Shown: positions 8,836-17,653 of the stretch, piece after piece
Layout: each line of letters starts with the position of its first letter
Numbering within the stretch: the stretch's first letter is position 1
Assembly (NCBI RefSeq): GCF_046736045.1
Contig: NZ_CP177134.1
Location: 2,790,001-2,854,000 of the forward strand
From: Leptospira_A sp046736045
Lineage (GTDB): Bacteria > Spirochaetota > Leptospiria > Leptospirales > Leptospiraceae
Length of the DNA: 64,000 nucleotides
Direction: 5' to 3'
Notes under the pieces: generated by a model
Database searches by the model: none
Seen by the model: only the letters and a program-made list of their open reading frames with translations
Told to the model about the DNA's origin: nothing
Position numbers and translations under genes: made by a program

Positions 8836-8962
8836 TGAATGTTACCTTGTCGTAATTTGTTTAATTGTATTTGCGACATATTGGAAGAATCCCTGCTTTC
8901 ATTACTCTAGCAATCAAAAAAAGACAGAGCTGGCTTTGGGAGAAATGCATTATTCGGAAGGT

Positions 8963-8991
8963 AAAAAGAAAGGGGTAAAAATCCCCTTTCT
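8963..8991 (-). terminator. Intrinsic terminator after the YegP-like gene
   Basis: A 9-bp perfect stem (AGAAAGGGG with CCCCTTTCT, 8967-8975 and 8983-8991), a seven-base loop, and a TTTTT run on the minus strand. It lies 10 bp after the stop at 9001 and fits a strong minus-strand terminator. Confidence 0.85.
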
Positions 8992-9000
8992 CTTGTTAGT

Positions 9001-9177
9001 TTATACTTCTACGATTTCGGCGATAGGAGCGTTTTTTCTAATGGACTCGATTCCGTTTTCGCAAGCTTTTTTGGAAGAATAACCTTCTCCGGTTGCGATC
9101 ACTTCTCCATTACCGGCTTTCAGTCTGAATCTGAATTCTCCGGCTTTGTCTTTATAAATTTCGAATTTTGCGGCCAT
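9001..9177 (-). CDS. YegP/DUF1508-like small protein
   Basis: A 58-residue frame from ATG at 9177 to TAA at 9001, preceded by AGAGGT. It carries the DUF1508 pattern: KFEIYKDKAGEFRFRLKAGN, then GEVIATGEGYSSKKACENGI and a final hydrophobic strand. Single DUF1508 repeats are about 50-60 residues and YegP of E. coli has two; this is the one-repeat form. The family's function is poorly known. The strong terminator just downstream and well-placed ribosome site argue that it is real despite its size, and it appears monocistronic. Confidence 0.88.
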   Translation of the reverse strand: MAAKFEIYKDKAGEFRFRLKAGNGEVIATGEGYSSKKACENGIESIRKNAPIAEIVEV

Positions 9178-9275
9178 CTATTTACCTCTTTTATTTCACA
9201 TACACTTAGTCAGTTGAAAGATGAAGTCAATTAAAAACTTTGGAAAAAATTTATCATTTCGCTGGCAATTCCGTT

Positions 9276-10694
9276 TTAAGATTTATAATCATTTTTATTT
9301 TTGCCTTTTGCTGTTTTCCCCAAATCCGATAATGTTTTTTCCACTTCCTTGCGCCAAACCAAAGCGAGATTCAAACGCAAACAATCTTTCCATTGACCGG
9401 ATACGCCGAATAGGATTCCGGGAGCAAAAATAATTCCTTTCTTTTTTGTTTCCGAAAGAAGTTTCTGCGTATCCGTATTTGTTTTTGCCCAAAGAACAAG
9501 TCCTCCTTTTGGAACATCTATTTCCAGATTTCCTTCACTGGCAGTCTGCAATGCATCCGACCAAAGTAAAAAATTAGATGCAAATGTCCTTCGGAGTGAA
9601 TTCAAATGTTTTTCATAAGAATGTTTTTTCAGATATTCGAATACTGCAATTTGAGTCGGTAGATTATGGGAAATTTTATAAGCTCTCGCAATTTTGGAAA
9701 CAGTCTTCAATGAATTTTTAGAACCGATCCATCCGATTCGAATTCCGGGTGCTATGGTTTTTGAAAATGAACTGCATATAAAAGAAGGAGGGCTTGATTT
9801 TGAAAAACTCATATAAGAGATGAGCGGGCGGGGGCGGGTCTTTCCCCAATGCAAATCTCCGTACATATCATCCTCAATAAGAGAGATTTTTTCCGATTGA
9901 AAAATATCAGCTAATTCTTGTTTTGTTGTTTCATTCAGCAATACTCCGTTCGGATTGTTGAAGTTTGCAGTGATGATGATTGCTTTTGGTTTGTGTTTGC
10001 GGCAAAGTCGCTTGATTTCCGAAATATCTAGACCTATTTCTTTTCGATAGGGAATTTCAATCAGTTTCAATTTCAGAGTTTCAACGATTTGAAAAATTCC
10101 CACATAAGTGGGAGAAGGAACTAAAATCGTATCGCCCGGATTTGTGCAGGATTGCAAAGATAGGGAGAGGCTCTCCGTACATCCGTTAGTGATAAGAATA
10201 TTTTCCATAGAAAGCGGAAACCCGTTTCTACTTGTTATTTGTGCAATCTTTTCACGTAGACCGGCAAATCCTTCCAGGTCACCATACTTGTGCATGTCTT
10301 TGTAAAGAAGTGCTGTTTTAAAACCACTGATCAATTGAGACAACGGTAAAAAGGAATCTTCCGGGATGGCAGCACCGAAAGGAAGTAATTTCGGATTCAT
10401 TACATCCCGCATAATCGTTTGAATCCGATCATCTTTGGAAACAGTTTCGAAAAGATGATTTCTCGGGCCCGCAAGCGTTTCCCGAATATTTTTACGAACA
10501 AAATAACCTGACTGCGGTTTGGCTTCGATCAATCCTTCTTCTTCCAGAATCCGGTAAGCTTCCTTGGCAGTGGTGAGGCTACAATCTTTCATATTTTGAA
10601 TTTCACGAAGAGACGGAATTCTTTCCGACTCATGATAAAGCCCCGATTGAATTTCATTTTTTAATGTTAAAGCGAGATTTTGGTACTTTGTCAT
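9276..10694 (-). CDS. MocR/PdxR-type transcription regulator (GntR HTH plus aminotransferase domain)
   Basis: 472 residues. Residues about 1-70 form a GntR winged helix-turn-helix (RIPSLREIQ, TTAKEAYRILEEEGLI, QSGYFV). The rest is a fold-type I aminotransferase domain with NNPNG near 246-250 and the PLP lysine K312 in SSFSKTIAPGIRIGW. MocR proteins bind PLP or an amine and switch divergent metabolic genes. Here the divergent gene encodes a PhzF-like enzyme with only 74 bp between starts, and that gap holds duplicated operator-like sites. It probably controls itself and the PhzF/isomerase pair. The effector is unknown. Confidence 0.93.
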   Translation of the reverse strand: MTKYQNLALTLKNEIQSGLYHESERIPSLREIQNMKDCSLTTAKEAYRILEEEGLIEAKPQSGYFVRKNIRETLAGPRNHLFETVSKDDRIQTIMRDVMNPKLLPFGAAIPEDSFLPLSQLISGFKTALLYKDMHKYGDLEGFAGLREKIAQITSRNGFPLSMENILITNGCTESLSLSLQSCTNPGDTILVPSPTYVGIFQIVETLKLKLIEIPYRKEIGLDISEIKRLCRKHKPKAIIITANFNNPNGVLLNETTKQELADIFQSEKISLIEDDMYGDLHWGKTRPRPLISYMSFSKSSPPSFICSSFSKTIAPGIRIGWIGSKNSLKTVSKIARAYKISHNLPTQIAVFEYLKKHSYEKHLNSLRRTFASNFLLWSDALQTASEGNLEIDVPKGGLVLWAKTNTDTQKLLSETKKKGIIFAPGILFGVSGQWKDCLRLNLALVWRKEVEKTLSDLGKTAKGKNKNDYKS

Positions 10695-10699
10695 AAATT

Positions 10700-10739
10700 A
10701 ACTGTATACGTATAGATTTAATAAACTGTATATTTACAG
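10700..10739. promoter_or_regulatory. Duplicated operator-like sites between mocR-type gene and phzF-like gene
   Basis: AACTGTATA occurs twice as a direct repeat (10700-10708 and 10724-10732), 24 bp apart. Each copy also starts a partly symmetric site: TATACGTATA (10705-10714) is a perfect palindrome, and CTGTA/TACAG (10726-10739) flank four bases. MocR regulators commonly bind direct repeats between divergent promoters, so this is the likely binding region. Confidence 0.6.
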
Positions 10740-10768
10740 ATTATGCAAATCAATCTAAATTTAAGTGT

Positions 10769-11575
10769 ATGAAAAAGAATTTAAAAATCTATCAGCTGGA
10801 TGCATTTTCAAACGGATTATTTTCCGGAAACCCGGCGGCAGTGATTCCGTTGGATGAATGGCTACCTGTTTCCACCATGCAGTCGATTGCTTTGGAAAAT
10901 CAATTATCCGAAACGGTATTTTTTATTAAAGAAGGTGATGGATATGGAATCAGGTGGTTTACCCCCGAAACGGAAGTGGATTTATGCGGTCACGCCACAC
11001 TTGCATGTGCATCTGTTTTGTTCGATATACTTGGTGAACAAAAGGACCCGATTGATTTTTTTTCCAATTCGGGCAATCTAAAAGTTCATAAAAACGGCAA
11101 ACTGTTGTTACTTGATTTTCCCTCTTATCCGATCGAAGAAAATTCTGTCGGGGAAGCAGATAAATGGAAATTGTTATTCGGAAATGTTCCCATTGGTTAC
11201 TGGAATTCGGAAGATCATATTTTATTATTTTCTTCCGAAGAAGAAGTGTTACATTTAAAGCCGAACTTTGAAGCTTTAAAAAAAGAAATAGGGGGAAGAG
11301 GTTGGATCGTTACTTCTCCGAGTTCTTCGGATGAATATGATTATATATATCGTTTTTTCGGGCCTGCGCTCGGAATCAATGAAGATCCAGCTACCGGTTC
11401 CGCACAGTGCAGCCTAACACCATTTTGGTCTAAACGTTTGGGAAAGTCCGGATTGAAATCAAAACAACTTTCTGACAGAAAAGGTTATTTTGTTACGGAA
11501 TGGAAAGGGGATAGGGTTCTCATCGGAGGAAAAGTTATTTTGTATATGAAGGGTGATTTGGAAATTCAAATATAG
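10769..11575 (+). CDS. PhzF-family protein
   Basis: 268 residues, close to the usual 260-300. The N-terminus shows the family signature: QLDAFSNGLFSGNPAAV, then LSETVFF with the conserved glutamate, and FTPETEVDLCGHATLA. A second half repeats the fold, with NEDPATGSAQCSL near residue 205. PhzF proteins are diaminopimelate-epimerase-like isomerases; phenazine PhzF is one member, but most homologues have unknown substrates, and no phenazine genes are seen here. It is followed by an HCCA-isomerase-like gene and faces the MocR gene, suggesting an inducible catabolic pair. Confidence 0.92.
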   Translation: MKKNLKIYQLDAFSNGLFSGNPAAVIPLDEWLPVSTMQSIALENQLSETVFFIKEGDGYGIRWFTPETEVDLCGHATLACASVLFDILGEQKDPIDFFSNSGNLKVHKNGKLLLLDFPSYPIEENSVGEADKWKLLFGNVPIGYWNSEDHILLFSSEEEVLHLKPNFEALKKEIGGRGWIVTSPSSSDEYDYIYRFFGPALGINEDPATGSAQCSLTPFWSKRLGKSGLKSKQLSDRKGYFVTEWKGDRVLIGGKVILYMKGDLEIQI

Positions 11576-11624
11576 ATTTACTATTTTGTAGATTCGGATT
11601 ATTTTCCTTTATGAGGATCTTTGT

Positions 11625-12215
11625 TTGAAAGCGATTGAATTTTATTTTGATTTTGGCAGTACATATTCTTATCTTTCCGTGATGCGGATTTCCGATTTGG
11701 CAAAACAATTCGATCGAAAGGTCATTTATAAACCCATTTTGCTCGGACCTATCTTCAAGAGTTTGGGATGGGAAACCTCTCCATTCAATCTTTATCCCTT
11801 AAAAGGACGGTATATGTGGAAAGATTTGGAAAGAAGGGCTGAGAAATGGAAAATCAAATTCAGAAAACCTACATTATTTCCGGCAAACGGACTTTATGCG
11901 GCTAGGATCGCAGTGGCAAACAAGGATGAGCCATGGTGTGTTAGTTTTATAGAAGAAGTGTTTCGTGCCAATTTCGAATTGAATTTGGATATTTCCTCGG
12001 AAGAAGTTTTGACGGGTATCTTGGGAAGAATACAAAACCTGGATCCGGATTTTATTTTACAAACTTCCGGAGAACCATCTAACAAGAATAAGTTAAGGAT
12101 CGAAACGGAGCTTGCAAAAGAAAGAGGAGTATTCGGTGCACCTAGTTTTTTCATACAAGAGGAAATGTTTTGGGGAGATGATCGTTTGGAAGATGCCTCT
12201 TTAGTGGGGATGTGA
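11625..12215 (+). CDS. 2-hydroxychromene-2-carboxylate isomerase / DsbA-like thioredoxin-fold protein
   Basis: 196 residues from a TTG start at 11625, preceded by GAGG; the ATG at 11611 is stopped after five codons. The protein opens with EFYFDFGSTYSYLS, the signature of HCCA isomerases (kappa-class glutathione transferase relatives), where the Ser after FDFGS-type motif activates glutathione. The C-terminal GVFGAPSFF and FWGDDRLED blocks are also typical. It lacks a CXXC motif, so it is not a disulfide oxidoreductase. It lies 49 bp after the phzF-like gene and is probably in its operon. The true substrate is unknown. Confidence 0.88.
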   Translation: MKAIEFYFDFGSTYSYLSVMRISDLAKQFDRKVIYKPILLGPIFKSLGWETSPFNLYPLKGRYMWKDLERRAEKWKIKFRKPTLFPANGLYAARIAVANKDEPWCVSFIEEVFRANFELNLDISSEEVLTGILGRIQNLDPDFILQTSGEPSNKNKLRIETELAKERGVFGAPSFFIQEEMFWGDDRLEDASLVGM

Positions 12216-12303
12216 GTCCGATCGGGCGGATCACGTTTAAGGCAACTGACTCAAAGGAATGGAATAGAAAAAAACTTGTTTTAGAAACTCGGATACGAAG
12301 CAT

Positions 12304-12651
12304 ATGCTCATGATTCGTTATTTAATCGTCCCTATTTTCTTTCTGATTTTCAATTGTGCCATAAGTGAAAAGGCTACAAAGTTCAATGGTATGCCTGCCG
12401 GTGATGCAAAGCCGGATCATTATCTGAAAACAACATCTATCGGTGTGAATGCTTTGATTTTTTTTCCGGTGAAACGAAATGCGGAATTTCCCGAAAGTCT
12501 GGAAACGTTCTCTGATTTTGCCAAAAAAAACAAAGGCAGCAAGTTTCGGTTGATCCAAAAAGAAACCACCAAGTGGGCCTTTTTGCTTCCTCCTTTTTCC
12601 TTTATCATCACTCCCGTAGTGACAGAGTTAGTTGGTGAGGTATACGACTAA
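12304..12651 (+). CDS. Small hypothetical lipoprotein
   Basis: 115 residues beginning with a signal sequence (IRYLIVPIFFLIFNCA) whose LIFNC fits a spirochaetal lipobox with Cys18. The mature part is about 98 residues and ends in a second hydrophobic stretch (about 93-109, FLLPPFSFIITPVVTELV), so it may be membrane-associated at both ends. I do not recognise the family. It converges with the PP2C gene: the two stop codons are adjacent with no spacer. Confidence 0.7.
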   Translation: MLMIRYLIVPIFFLIFNCAISEKATKFNGMPAGDAKPDHYLKTTSIGVNALIFFPVKRNAEFPESLETFSDFAKKNKGSKFRLIQKETTKWAFLLPPFSFIITPVVTELVGEVYD

Positions 12652-14730
12652 TCAGACCCAGTCAATGACAAGTAAGGTTTGGTCATCTTCCTGACCTACC
12701 TTACCTTGGAATTCGAATAGGTTGATCACCATATCTGCGATCAACCTATCTCCCGGTTTCTCTTTCAGATCTTTCAATACTTTTAAAATTCTTTCCTGAC
12801 CGAATTCTTCTCTTTTGTTATTTTTCTGTTCCAAAATTCCATCTGTAAATAAAAAGAAACGATCCCCCGGCCCGAATTTGGCGGTATCTTGGGTATACTC
12901 CTGTTCTTTCCTGAGACCGATGATGTTGCCTGTCCTTGGAAGAAATTTCACTCCTTCCGTACCCATTAAAATTTGATCCGGATGTCCGGCCGAAGTATAA
13001 TAAATTTTGTTGTCCTTCGTATCTATATCCAAAAGAAAACAGGAAAATACGATCTTGAGTCCCGCAAATTTGTTTTGAATTTTTTGATTCAAATGGTTCA
13101 TCAAATCGTCTGTTTTCGTGATAAACCTTTTGATGGATTCGTATTCGGATTTGATCGCCATCGTATAAAGCGCCGCTTGGATTCCGTGCCCTGTCGCATC
13201 TGCCAGAAAAAAACGGATCGTACCTTCATTCAATTCGAAGATATCGTAAAAATCTCCTCCCACTTCCTCCTGGGGTTCGAAATACAAATTGAATTTGATA
13301 TGAGGAATGGAAAGTTCCTGAGTAGGTAAAATCTTTTGTTGGATCTTTTTAGCTAAAAGCAAATCTTTCTTTAGTCGTTGTAAGGTGGAGTTCAACCGAA
13401 AGGTTCTGTCTTCCACGATCAGTTCCAGATTTTCCGTCATTGCCACAAGAGAATCATTTGAAATTTTCAAACTTTCCGCAAGTTCTTCCGCCCTTGTGAA
13501 TGCGCTTGCAATCCTGCTTGAAAGGATCAGGGATTGGAAAAATATAAAACTCAAAAGTCCGTAAGGAGTGAGGCCGACTCCCCGGTCGTTCATACTATGA
13601 CGGATGATATCAACCGCAACTGAAAAAGCAAGAGCCACAAGCCCTACCAAAAACAACTTTGAATTGGGTCTTCTGTTTGCGATTGCAAGTGCATTGACCC
13701 GGATCACGTATGCAATCGTGATGAAAGATACGAATTGAAATCCGTAAAGTAAAATGGTAAATATGGAAATCGGTAAAAGAAGAGTGAGTCCGAATACGAA
13801 AGAAATACCTAAGATCAGTTTAACGAATTTGCGGTTGGCATCCAAAGGAAATAGATGATAGATAAATAGTAAAAATACGGGAACTGCAAAATAATAAGAA
13901 GCAAATTCGATTCTGAATACTGTGGGCCAGTGCAATCCCGGAAAAAGTTCCAGAACATAACGATTTCCGGTAAAGGCGATTCGTATCCCTAAAAAGAAAC
14001 AGAAGAGTGCAAAATAAAAAATGGATTTTTCCTTTCTTCTGTAAAAATACAAACCCCAGTGATACATTCCGATGATGAGGAGTGCTCCCAAAAGAAACAA
14101 TTCTCTTGCGATCGTTACCATTCTTTCTCGGTCTAATGCATGTTTGTTGCCGATGCTCGGTGTCGCCCAAAAACCTCCGAAGTTGTTTTCGTAATTGGCA
14201 ATGTGAAATACGATCTCAACCCGATCCGAGTCCGGCATCAAAGTATAATACTTCGATTTGATCATGGGGGTATCGTCAAATTGATTGATGCCCGGTTTCC
14301 CTTGTCCGCCAAGTAACACTCCATTGGCGAACATTCTGTAGGAAGAAGCAACGTCCGGAATGAAAATCCGAAGCTCTTGTCCGATCGTTTCTTTATTTAA
14401 AAGGATGGTTCCTCGTAAGGTAACATGGCCGGAACGGGGAAGTTTTTTCCCATCAACCGTAAATCCTTGCCAGGAATCGGGGATATTCAAATATCCGGTT
14501 AGTTTTTTTTCTCCATGAAAGGGAGGATAGTGGAACTCATCATAATAAAATTCCCACTCTCCTTTGATATCTATCACCGACTCTTCATCGAATGTAAACG
14601 AACGAAGATCCAGAGTTCCTTCTTTGAAAACCAAATTGTCTTCAGGAATGATAAAAGTTCCGTCACATCCGGCAAAAGCGTACAAACTGAACGCAATAAC
14701 AAAGAAAAATGATCGGAGTTCTTTACCCAT
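12652..14730 (-). CDS. 7TMR-DISM sensor with SpoIIE-type PP2C phosphatase output
   Basis: 692 residues. An N-terminal signal with FAGC lipobox-like end is followed by an extracytoplasmic beta-rich domain (about 35-200, including DIKGEWEFYYDEF and IPDSWQGF) of the 7TMR-DISM extracellular type. Seven hydrophobic helices follow (about 212-410), then a coiled-coil linker (about 415-465) and a C-terminal SpoIIE/PP2C domain with VGGDFYDIF, LADATGHGIQAAL and FTDGILEQ supplying the metal-binding acids. Such proteins dephosphorylate anti-sigma-factor antagonists or related targets in response to an external ligand. No anti-sigma or STAS gene is nearby. It shares its sensor layout with the histidine kinase at 51948-53855. 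Confidence 0.92.
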   Translation of the reverse strand: MGKELRSFFFVIAFSLYAFAGCDGTFIIPEDNLVFKEGTLDLRSFTFDEESVIDIKGEWEFYYDEFHYPPFHGEKKLTGYLNIPDSWQGFTVDGKKLPRSGHVTLRGTILLNKETIGQELRIFIPDVASSYRMFANGVLLGGQGKPGINQFDDTPMIKSKYYTLMPDSDRVEIVFHIANYENNFGGFWATPSIGNKHALDRERMVTIARELFLLGALLIIGMYHWGLYFYRRKEKSIFYFALFCFFLGIRIAFTGNRYVLELFPGLHWPTVFRIEFASYYFAVPVFLLFIYHLFPLDANRKFVKLILGISFVFGLTLLLPISIFTILLYGFQFVSFITIAYVIRVNALAIANRRPNSKLFLVGLVALAFSVAVDIIRHSMNDRGVGLTPYGLLSFIFFQSLILSSRIASAFTRAEELAESLKISNDSLVAMTENLELIVEDRTFRLNSTLQRLKKDLLLAKKIQQKILPTQELSIPHIKFNLYFEPQEEVGGDFYDIFELNEGTIRFFLADATGHGIQAALYTMAIKSEYESIKRFITKTDDLMNHLNQKIQNKFAGLKIVFSCFLLDIDTKDNKIYYTSAGHPDQILMGTEGVKFLPRTGNIIGLRKEQEYTQDTAKFGPGDRFFLFTDGILEQKNNKREEFGQERILKVLKDLKEKPGDRLIADMVINLFEFQGKVGQEDDQTLLVIDWV

Positions 14731-14765
14731 AGACGGACGTATTAATTCATTTGTAGCAAAACGAA

Positions 14766-16088
14766 CTAATTCCGTCCAGAATATCCTATGACATCCATGA
14801 ATGCAGATACGGAAAAAACCGCCTTTCCCGGTCCCGGTTCTCCGTAGCCTGGAGGAGTAGGTAAGTTGTATTTTTCAAAGGTTTCTTTCCACGCGCGGAG
14901 TAGTTCGCAGAAGTAAACCAGAGGAGGCCCGGCTTGTTGTCCGAGGGTGGTATAAGGTTCCGGGCACCAAGCTGTAAAGCGGGGCACAATTCCCTTGTTC
15001 ATAAAAAAATCTAAGCCTTGTTTTGTGGAATCAATTGCTTCTTTTACGGTTTTGAAGCCCCATGGTTCGGAGAGTTCTACCCCGCCCACAAAATTGGGGA
15101 TTACTTTGTCCGGCCCGAACACTTCTGCAGAATCTACAACTCTGCGAATCCATGTTTCCCAACCGATCCAGCTGGCTTTTCCGGGACAAATTTTTTCAAA
15201 CAACTGTTTGTCCCAAACTTCATAATTTGGGTGATAGATTTCTATCCCTGCATCTTTGAACTTCTGACAATCTTCTTTTTCAAAAGCCTGTGCTACCAGT
15301 TTTCCCATCCAACGTTTCGGAAATGCTTTTTCGATTGCTTCCGGATATTGGAGGTAAAAATCCACTTCGCTTTTTTTCTTAAGAGAAGTTAGAACCGATC
15401 CGCCAGTGATTGTATAAACTTTCGCAACCTGGTCTTCTTTATCCACCCAGGAAAGTACTTCCAGAATATCTTCCACGTCTTTGACACCAGTATATGGGCG
15501 TCCCGCTCCTTTTTGTTGGCGGTAGTTGTGGTTGATATCGCAGTAAGCGCATTCTTCATCCTTTCCGAAGTATTGGCAGTTGCGGAACACTGTTAGATAG
15601 AGCAGGTAGCCCCATTCGATAACAGGTGCTATTTCTCCGGGAAACTTCCCGTTTTTGGTTTTGTGTTTGTACCAGCTGGGGATAGGCGGGTATTCCGCTT
15701 GTCCGATGGAAATTTCACCTAGGAACAATGTAGGAATTCCATCTACGGATTTCATTTTGTAGGGGGAATGGGGATTGTTTCTGGTAGAGATAACAGTCTT
15801 TAGGAGGCCGAAGTATCCTCCGTGAATTTTAATCTCCTCGGGTGCCTTGGTATCCGCTCCGTCTTTGAGATCGGCGAGAGGTATATGATCAAATGAGAAT
15901 ATGAAGTAGTCTTTGGATTTGTATTCACCTATAACCTGGAAGGCTTCCGGTAAAAAATGAATCCCTTGTCGTAGGATGTCTTGTTTGACGATGGCTTCCA
16001 TCGGCAAATCCTTATAAGCTCTTTCCATTTCTTCCAAGAGCGCGATCGTAGAGGGGGGGCGTTTTTCGAGAGTGGCAACATCAACCAT
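14766..16088 (-). CDS. Radical SAM protein of unrecognised subfamily
   Basis: 440 residues. The likely [4Fe-4S] ligands are in NCQYFGKDEECAYCDINHNY: C-x8-C-x2-C rather than the usual CxxxCxxC, with the family aromatic before the last cysteine. A glycine-rich TITGGSVLTSL corresponds to the SAM-binding GGEP-like strand. The C-terminus is rich in Gly/Pro and aromatic residues (WCPEPYTTLGQQAGPP). There is no B12 domain and no SPASM-like cysteine cluster. The sequence suggests a reductive SAM-cleaving enzyme of unknown substrate. It stands alone: PP2C lies downstream after 35 bp and the FecR lipoprotein diverges upstream. Confidence 0.85.
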   Translation of the reverse strand: MVDVATLEKRPPSTIALLEEMERAYKDLPMEAIVKQDILRQGIHFLPEAFQVIGEYKSKDYFIFSFDHIPLADLKDGADTKAPEEIKIHGGYFGLLKTVISTRNNPHSPYKMKSVDGIPTLFLGEISIGQAEYPPIPSWYKHKTKNGKFPGEIAPVIEWGYLLYLTVFRNCQYFGKDEECAYCDINHNYRQQKGAGRPYTGVKDVEDILEVLSWVDKEDQVAKVYTITGGSVLTSLKKKSEVDFYLQYPEAIEKAFPKRWMGKLVAQAFEKEDCQKFKDAGIEIYHPNYEVWDKQLFEKICPGKASWIGWETWIRRVVDSAEVFGPDKVIPNFVGGVELSEPWGFKTVKEAIDSTKQGLDFFMNKGIVPRFTAWCPEPYTTLGQQAGPPLVYFCELLRAWKETFEKYNLPTPPGYGEPGPGKAVFSVSAFMDVIGYSGRN

Positions 16089-16349
16089 AATTTCTGTATC
16101 CTATCCCTGGTGGATTTATACAAAGATAATTTTCCGGGGAATTTGATCCATTCAAAGGTAAATTTTTCAGACTTACTCTTGAAAAATTGAAATTTAGTTT
16201 GCCAAAGTGCAAATAAACAGAGAATTTTGCCTGTTACTCGGAAATTTTTTTCCTAAATGGATAAAAAAAGTGAATCCAGAGAGAAAATCGAACCGGTCAG
16301 TTTGTTTTACTAAGTAGCAAAGTTGAATTTCACTAAGGGATAGGAAGAC

Positions 16350-17531
16350 ATGAAAGCATCGAAATTAGCCATTACCAGTGCTCTGATAGCAGTTCTTGGA
16401 CTTGCAGTTTGCAAGAAACCGGAAACTGACGTGAGCGAATCGTCAAAGAAATCAAATGAACTTGCCGCAGTCGTGGTATTTGCCGTAGGGGATTCTAAAA
16501 TCCAACACGCAGACCAAACTGAGGAAAAAGCGCAATTGGGAACTTCTCTCAAAGCAGGCGACAATGTTGTCACTGGAGATAATGGAAAGGTGGACGTTCA
16601 GTTTCCTGATGGATCGAGCATTCGTATCTCTCCTAAATCCATAATTGATTTCAGCAAACTTTCCAGAAACAATGCAGGAACTACAGATACTCAAATCTCA
16701 CTTGTATCCGGAAAAGTTTTCGCGAAAGTTAATAAAGCTCAAAAAGAAGACAACTTTACCGTTGTTACACCGACTGCGATTGCGGGTGTTCGTGGAACAT
16801 CATTCATCGTTGAATCCGGAAACGGTAAACCTTCTCAAGTAAAAGTTGTAGATGGAGCAGTTGCATTCTCACAAAGAGTTCCTGCACTTGAAAAACTTTC
16901 TGCAGAAGAAATCAATGGCAATGCCGACCTTAAAAAACTACAAGACTCGATTGCGAGTGCAGAAGTTGTATTGGAAAAAAACCAATCTTCTACTCTTTCT
17001 AAAAAATCAGAAGAGTTGTCCAGAGTTGAAAAAGTGGAATCACTTGATCTGAACAAAGCTCTCAAAACTGTTGAGAAAGAAAAACCGGTAGTTGCTGCGG
17101 CAAACCTTACTAAAAACGAAGAACAAGAAATCAAAACAATTGTTAGTGTTGATAAAGAAACTGCTGATCAAATCGTTAAGTTGAACGAAGACGCTCAAAC
17201 TGACAAACTTGATGAGATTAAAAAACAAGAAATCGACAAACAAAGACAAGCTCTTGAAAACGAAGTAGCTAAGAAACAAGAAGCTGAGAAGAAAAAATTC
17301 GAACAAACTCTTGCTTCCGAGCCAAAAGAATTCAAATCCAAAAAAGACATTGTTAACTACTACGAAAGAATCGAAAAGATCGTGTTAGTGGACGGAAAAA
17401 CTGTAATCGGAGCGATCATCAACCAAGAAAACGGTCAGTTGATTGTTCATACAGAGAATGGAATCAAGAGAATTGATATGGATAACGTAGAAGAAGTAGT
17501 CTACGACCTCCAACAAAAATCTAAATTCTAA
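16350..17531 (+). CDS. FecR-domain lipoprotein, resembling the LipL45 family
   Basis: 393 residues with a signal peptide ending GLAVCKK (lipobox LAVC, Cys21). Residues about 60-175 form a FecR domain: repeated beta segments including GDNVVTGDNGKVDVQFPDGS, VSGKVFAKV and TPTAIAGVRGTSF. The C-terminal half is a Lys/Glu/Gln-rich helical region (about 180-345, coiled-coil-like), ending in a short beta strand segment. Leptospira LipL45/Qlp42 combines a lipobox and FecR-like part, so this is probably a member, though I cannot compare sequences. It is strongly expressed by appearance: GGATAGGAAGAC before the ATG and a good terminator after the stop. Codon use is regular. Confidence 0.85.
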   Translation: MKASKLAITSALIAVLGLAVCKKPETDVSESSKKSNELAAVVVFAVGDSKIQHADQTEEKAQLGTSLKAGDNVVTGDNGKVDVQFPDGSSIRISPKSIIDFSKLSRNNAGTTDTQISLVSGKVFAKVNKAQKEDNFTVVTPTAIAGVRGTSFIVESGNGKPSQVKVVDGAVAFSQRVPALEKLSAEEINGNADLKKLQDSIASAEVVLEKNQSSTLSKKSEELSRVEKVESLDLNKALKTVEKEKPVVAAANLTKNEEQEIKTIVSVDKETADQIVKLNEDAQTDKLDEIKKQEIDKQRQALENEVAKKQEAEKKKFEQTLASEPKEFKSKKDIVNYYERIEKIVLVDGKTVIGAIINQENGQLIVHTENGIKRIDMDNVEEVVYDLQQKSKF

Positions 17532-17557
17532 TTCTTTTCCCCCTTACGTAGAAGAGA

Positions 17558-17586
17558 AGCCTGGGAGATTTTCCCGGGCTTTTTTT
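17558..17586 (+). terminator. Intrinsic terminator after the FecR lipoprotein gene
   Basis: AGCCTGGGA (17558-17566) pairs with TCCCGGGCT (17572-17580) with one G-U pair, followed directly by TTTTTT. The stem is GC-rich with a short loop, a classic rho-independent terminator 27 bp after the stop. Confidence 0.92.
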
Positions 17587-17653
17587 ATGCCTGGTTGTTT
17601 TGTCAGCTTGAAATGACTCACAAACTTTTATAAAACAATCTAACCTGGATTAT

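Noticed and set aside
8795..9082. 95-residue plus-strand frame
   Set aside because: It runs antisense over a terminator and the better supported 58-residue YegP-like gene, and has no ribosome site.
15018..15392. 124-residue plus-strand frame
   Set aside because: It is antisense to the radical SAM gene and rich in Cys and Phe from the reverse complement of that coding sequence.
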